From Phaeoceros laevis (lineage: Eukaryota; Anthocerotophyta; Anthocerotopsida; Notothyladales), in NCBI GenBank assembly GCA_049999765.1, contig JBNGIQ010009444.1:134306-165972 (forward strand): DNA of 31,667 nt, read 5' to 3'. A program made the position numbers and the translations under genes. Below the pieces are notes generated by a model. It searched no databases. It was not told the origin of the DNA and saw nothing but the letters and a program-made list of their open reading frames with translations. This document shows, piece after piece, positions 31,430 to 31,667 of this stretch (within the stretch, counting starts at the first letter, position 1; each line of letters starts with the position of its first letter).

Positions 31430-31667
31430 ATGGATCCATTGCCAGGTTTTCATTACCTTGTGTATTTGCTGGCGATAGTCCTTGGGCTCATCATGCTCGC
31501 CGTGCTCCGTCGCCGCAGGCCATGCTCTCTTTGCCTGAGTTTGCTAAACTATACAGTGCTGAAGAGGAGTTGGAAGCAGCACACTCCCGCTGGAGGTTGC
31601 TGCAAGGTTTCCCTTGTCTCGTCCCAGATGCGCCCTATCGTATGCTCCCATATTGCATGGAAAGGCT
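31430..31667 (+). CDS. 5' end of an unrecognised gene, runs off the window
   Basis: From the ATG at 31430 the frame is open to the window end (79 codons). Residues about 8-25 form a hydrophobic segment (YLVYLLAIVLGLIMLAVL) followed by four arginines, like a signal anchor. From 31519 a different frame looks more protein-like: MLSLPEFAKLYSAEEELE, then RWRLLQGFPCLVPDAPYRML. A 60-base intron, GTGTAT at 31460 to GCCGCAG at 31518, would join MDPLPGFHYL to this second frame in phase and remove the hydrophobic part. A one-base assembly error would instead keep it. I do not recognise the family. That a gene starts here is moderately likely; its exact structure is open. Confidence 0.45.
   Translation, partial: MDPLPGFHYLVYLLAIVLGLIMLAVLRRRRPCSLCLSLLNYTVLKRSWKQHTPAGGCCKVSLVSSQMRPIVCSHIAWKG

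Noticed and set aside
1-31667. Bacterial defence or biosynthetic gene cluster
   Set aside because: Introns, low coding density and transposon types are those of a plant nuclear genome; no operon-like series is present.

Overview
The window is eukaryotic nuclear DNA, almost certainly from a streptophyte, probably an early-diverging land plant. It holds one very long gene split by many short GT-AG introns, whose protein matches the plant VPS13-like protein SHRUBBY. Around it are plant-type repeats: PIF/Harbinger MITEs, a Harbinger transposase relic, a possible solo LTR, a SINE-like tRNA-derived head and a captured fragment of a plant-type N-acetylglutamate kinase gene. A run of exactly 100 N (4593-4692) is a scaffold gap. 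The species cannot be fixed from the sequence.

Layout. 1-1907: non-coding upstream DNA with a recurrent ACCGGT motif, a SINE-like segment near 548-613 and a small repeat array with a perfect hairpin near 1351-1384. 1908-16939 (+): the VPS13/SHRUBBY gene, modelled here as about 36 exons and roughly 3,440 residues plus whatever lies in the gap. The order is a chorein-like N-terminus, a long middle part forming the lipid-transfer groove, the SHR-BD/VAB domain and the VPS13 C-terminal region. Three places need care: the gap, where the flanking reading frames do not fit a 100-base spacing; a probable one-base indel near 5420-5430; and a frame change near 11955-11965.

16940-21560: transposon-rich DNA. 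A nine-copy 13-bp tandem repeat is followed by two abutting MITEs (17306-17732 and 17736-18397) that share a TAA target-site triplet. Further on are hairpins, short tandem repeats and a frameshifted, truncated PIF/Harbinger transposase. 21560-27200: mostly unassignable sequence with a 24-bp tandem repeat, an LTR-like segment, and a frameshifted kinase fragment lying between two direct repeats 1.67 kb apart. 27205-27952: local duplications ending in a minisatellite with an exact 122-bp higher-order period. 27960-31189: nothing I can support as a gene. 31190-31667: an AT-rich promoter-like stretch, a TAGGGC repeat and the 5' end of a further gene that runs off the window.

Only the VPS13/SHRUBBY gene looks like an intact host gene. 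Proteins of this family are bridge-like lipid transporters at membrane contact sites; the plant member is known for binding the root patterning factor SHORT-ROOT. The other protein-like segments are relics, apart from the incomplete gene at the right edge.
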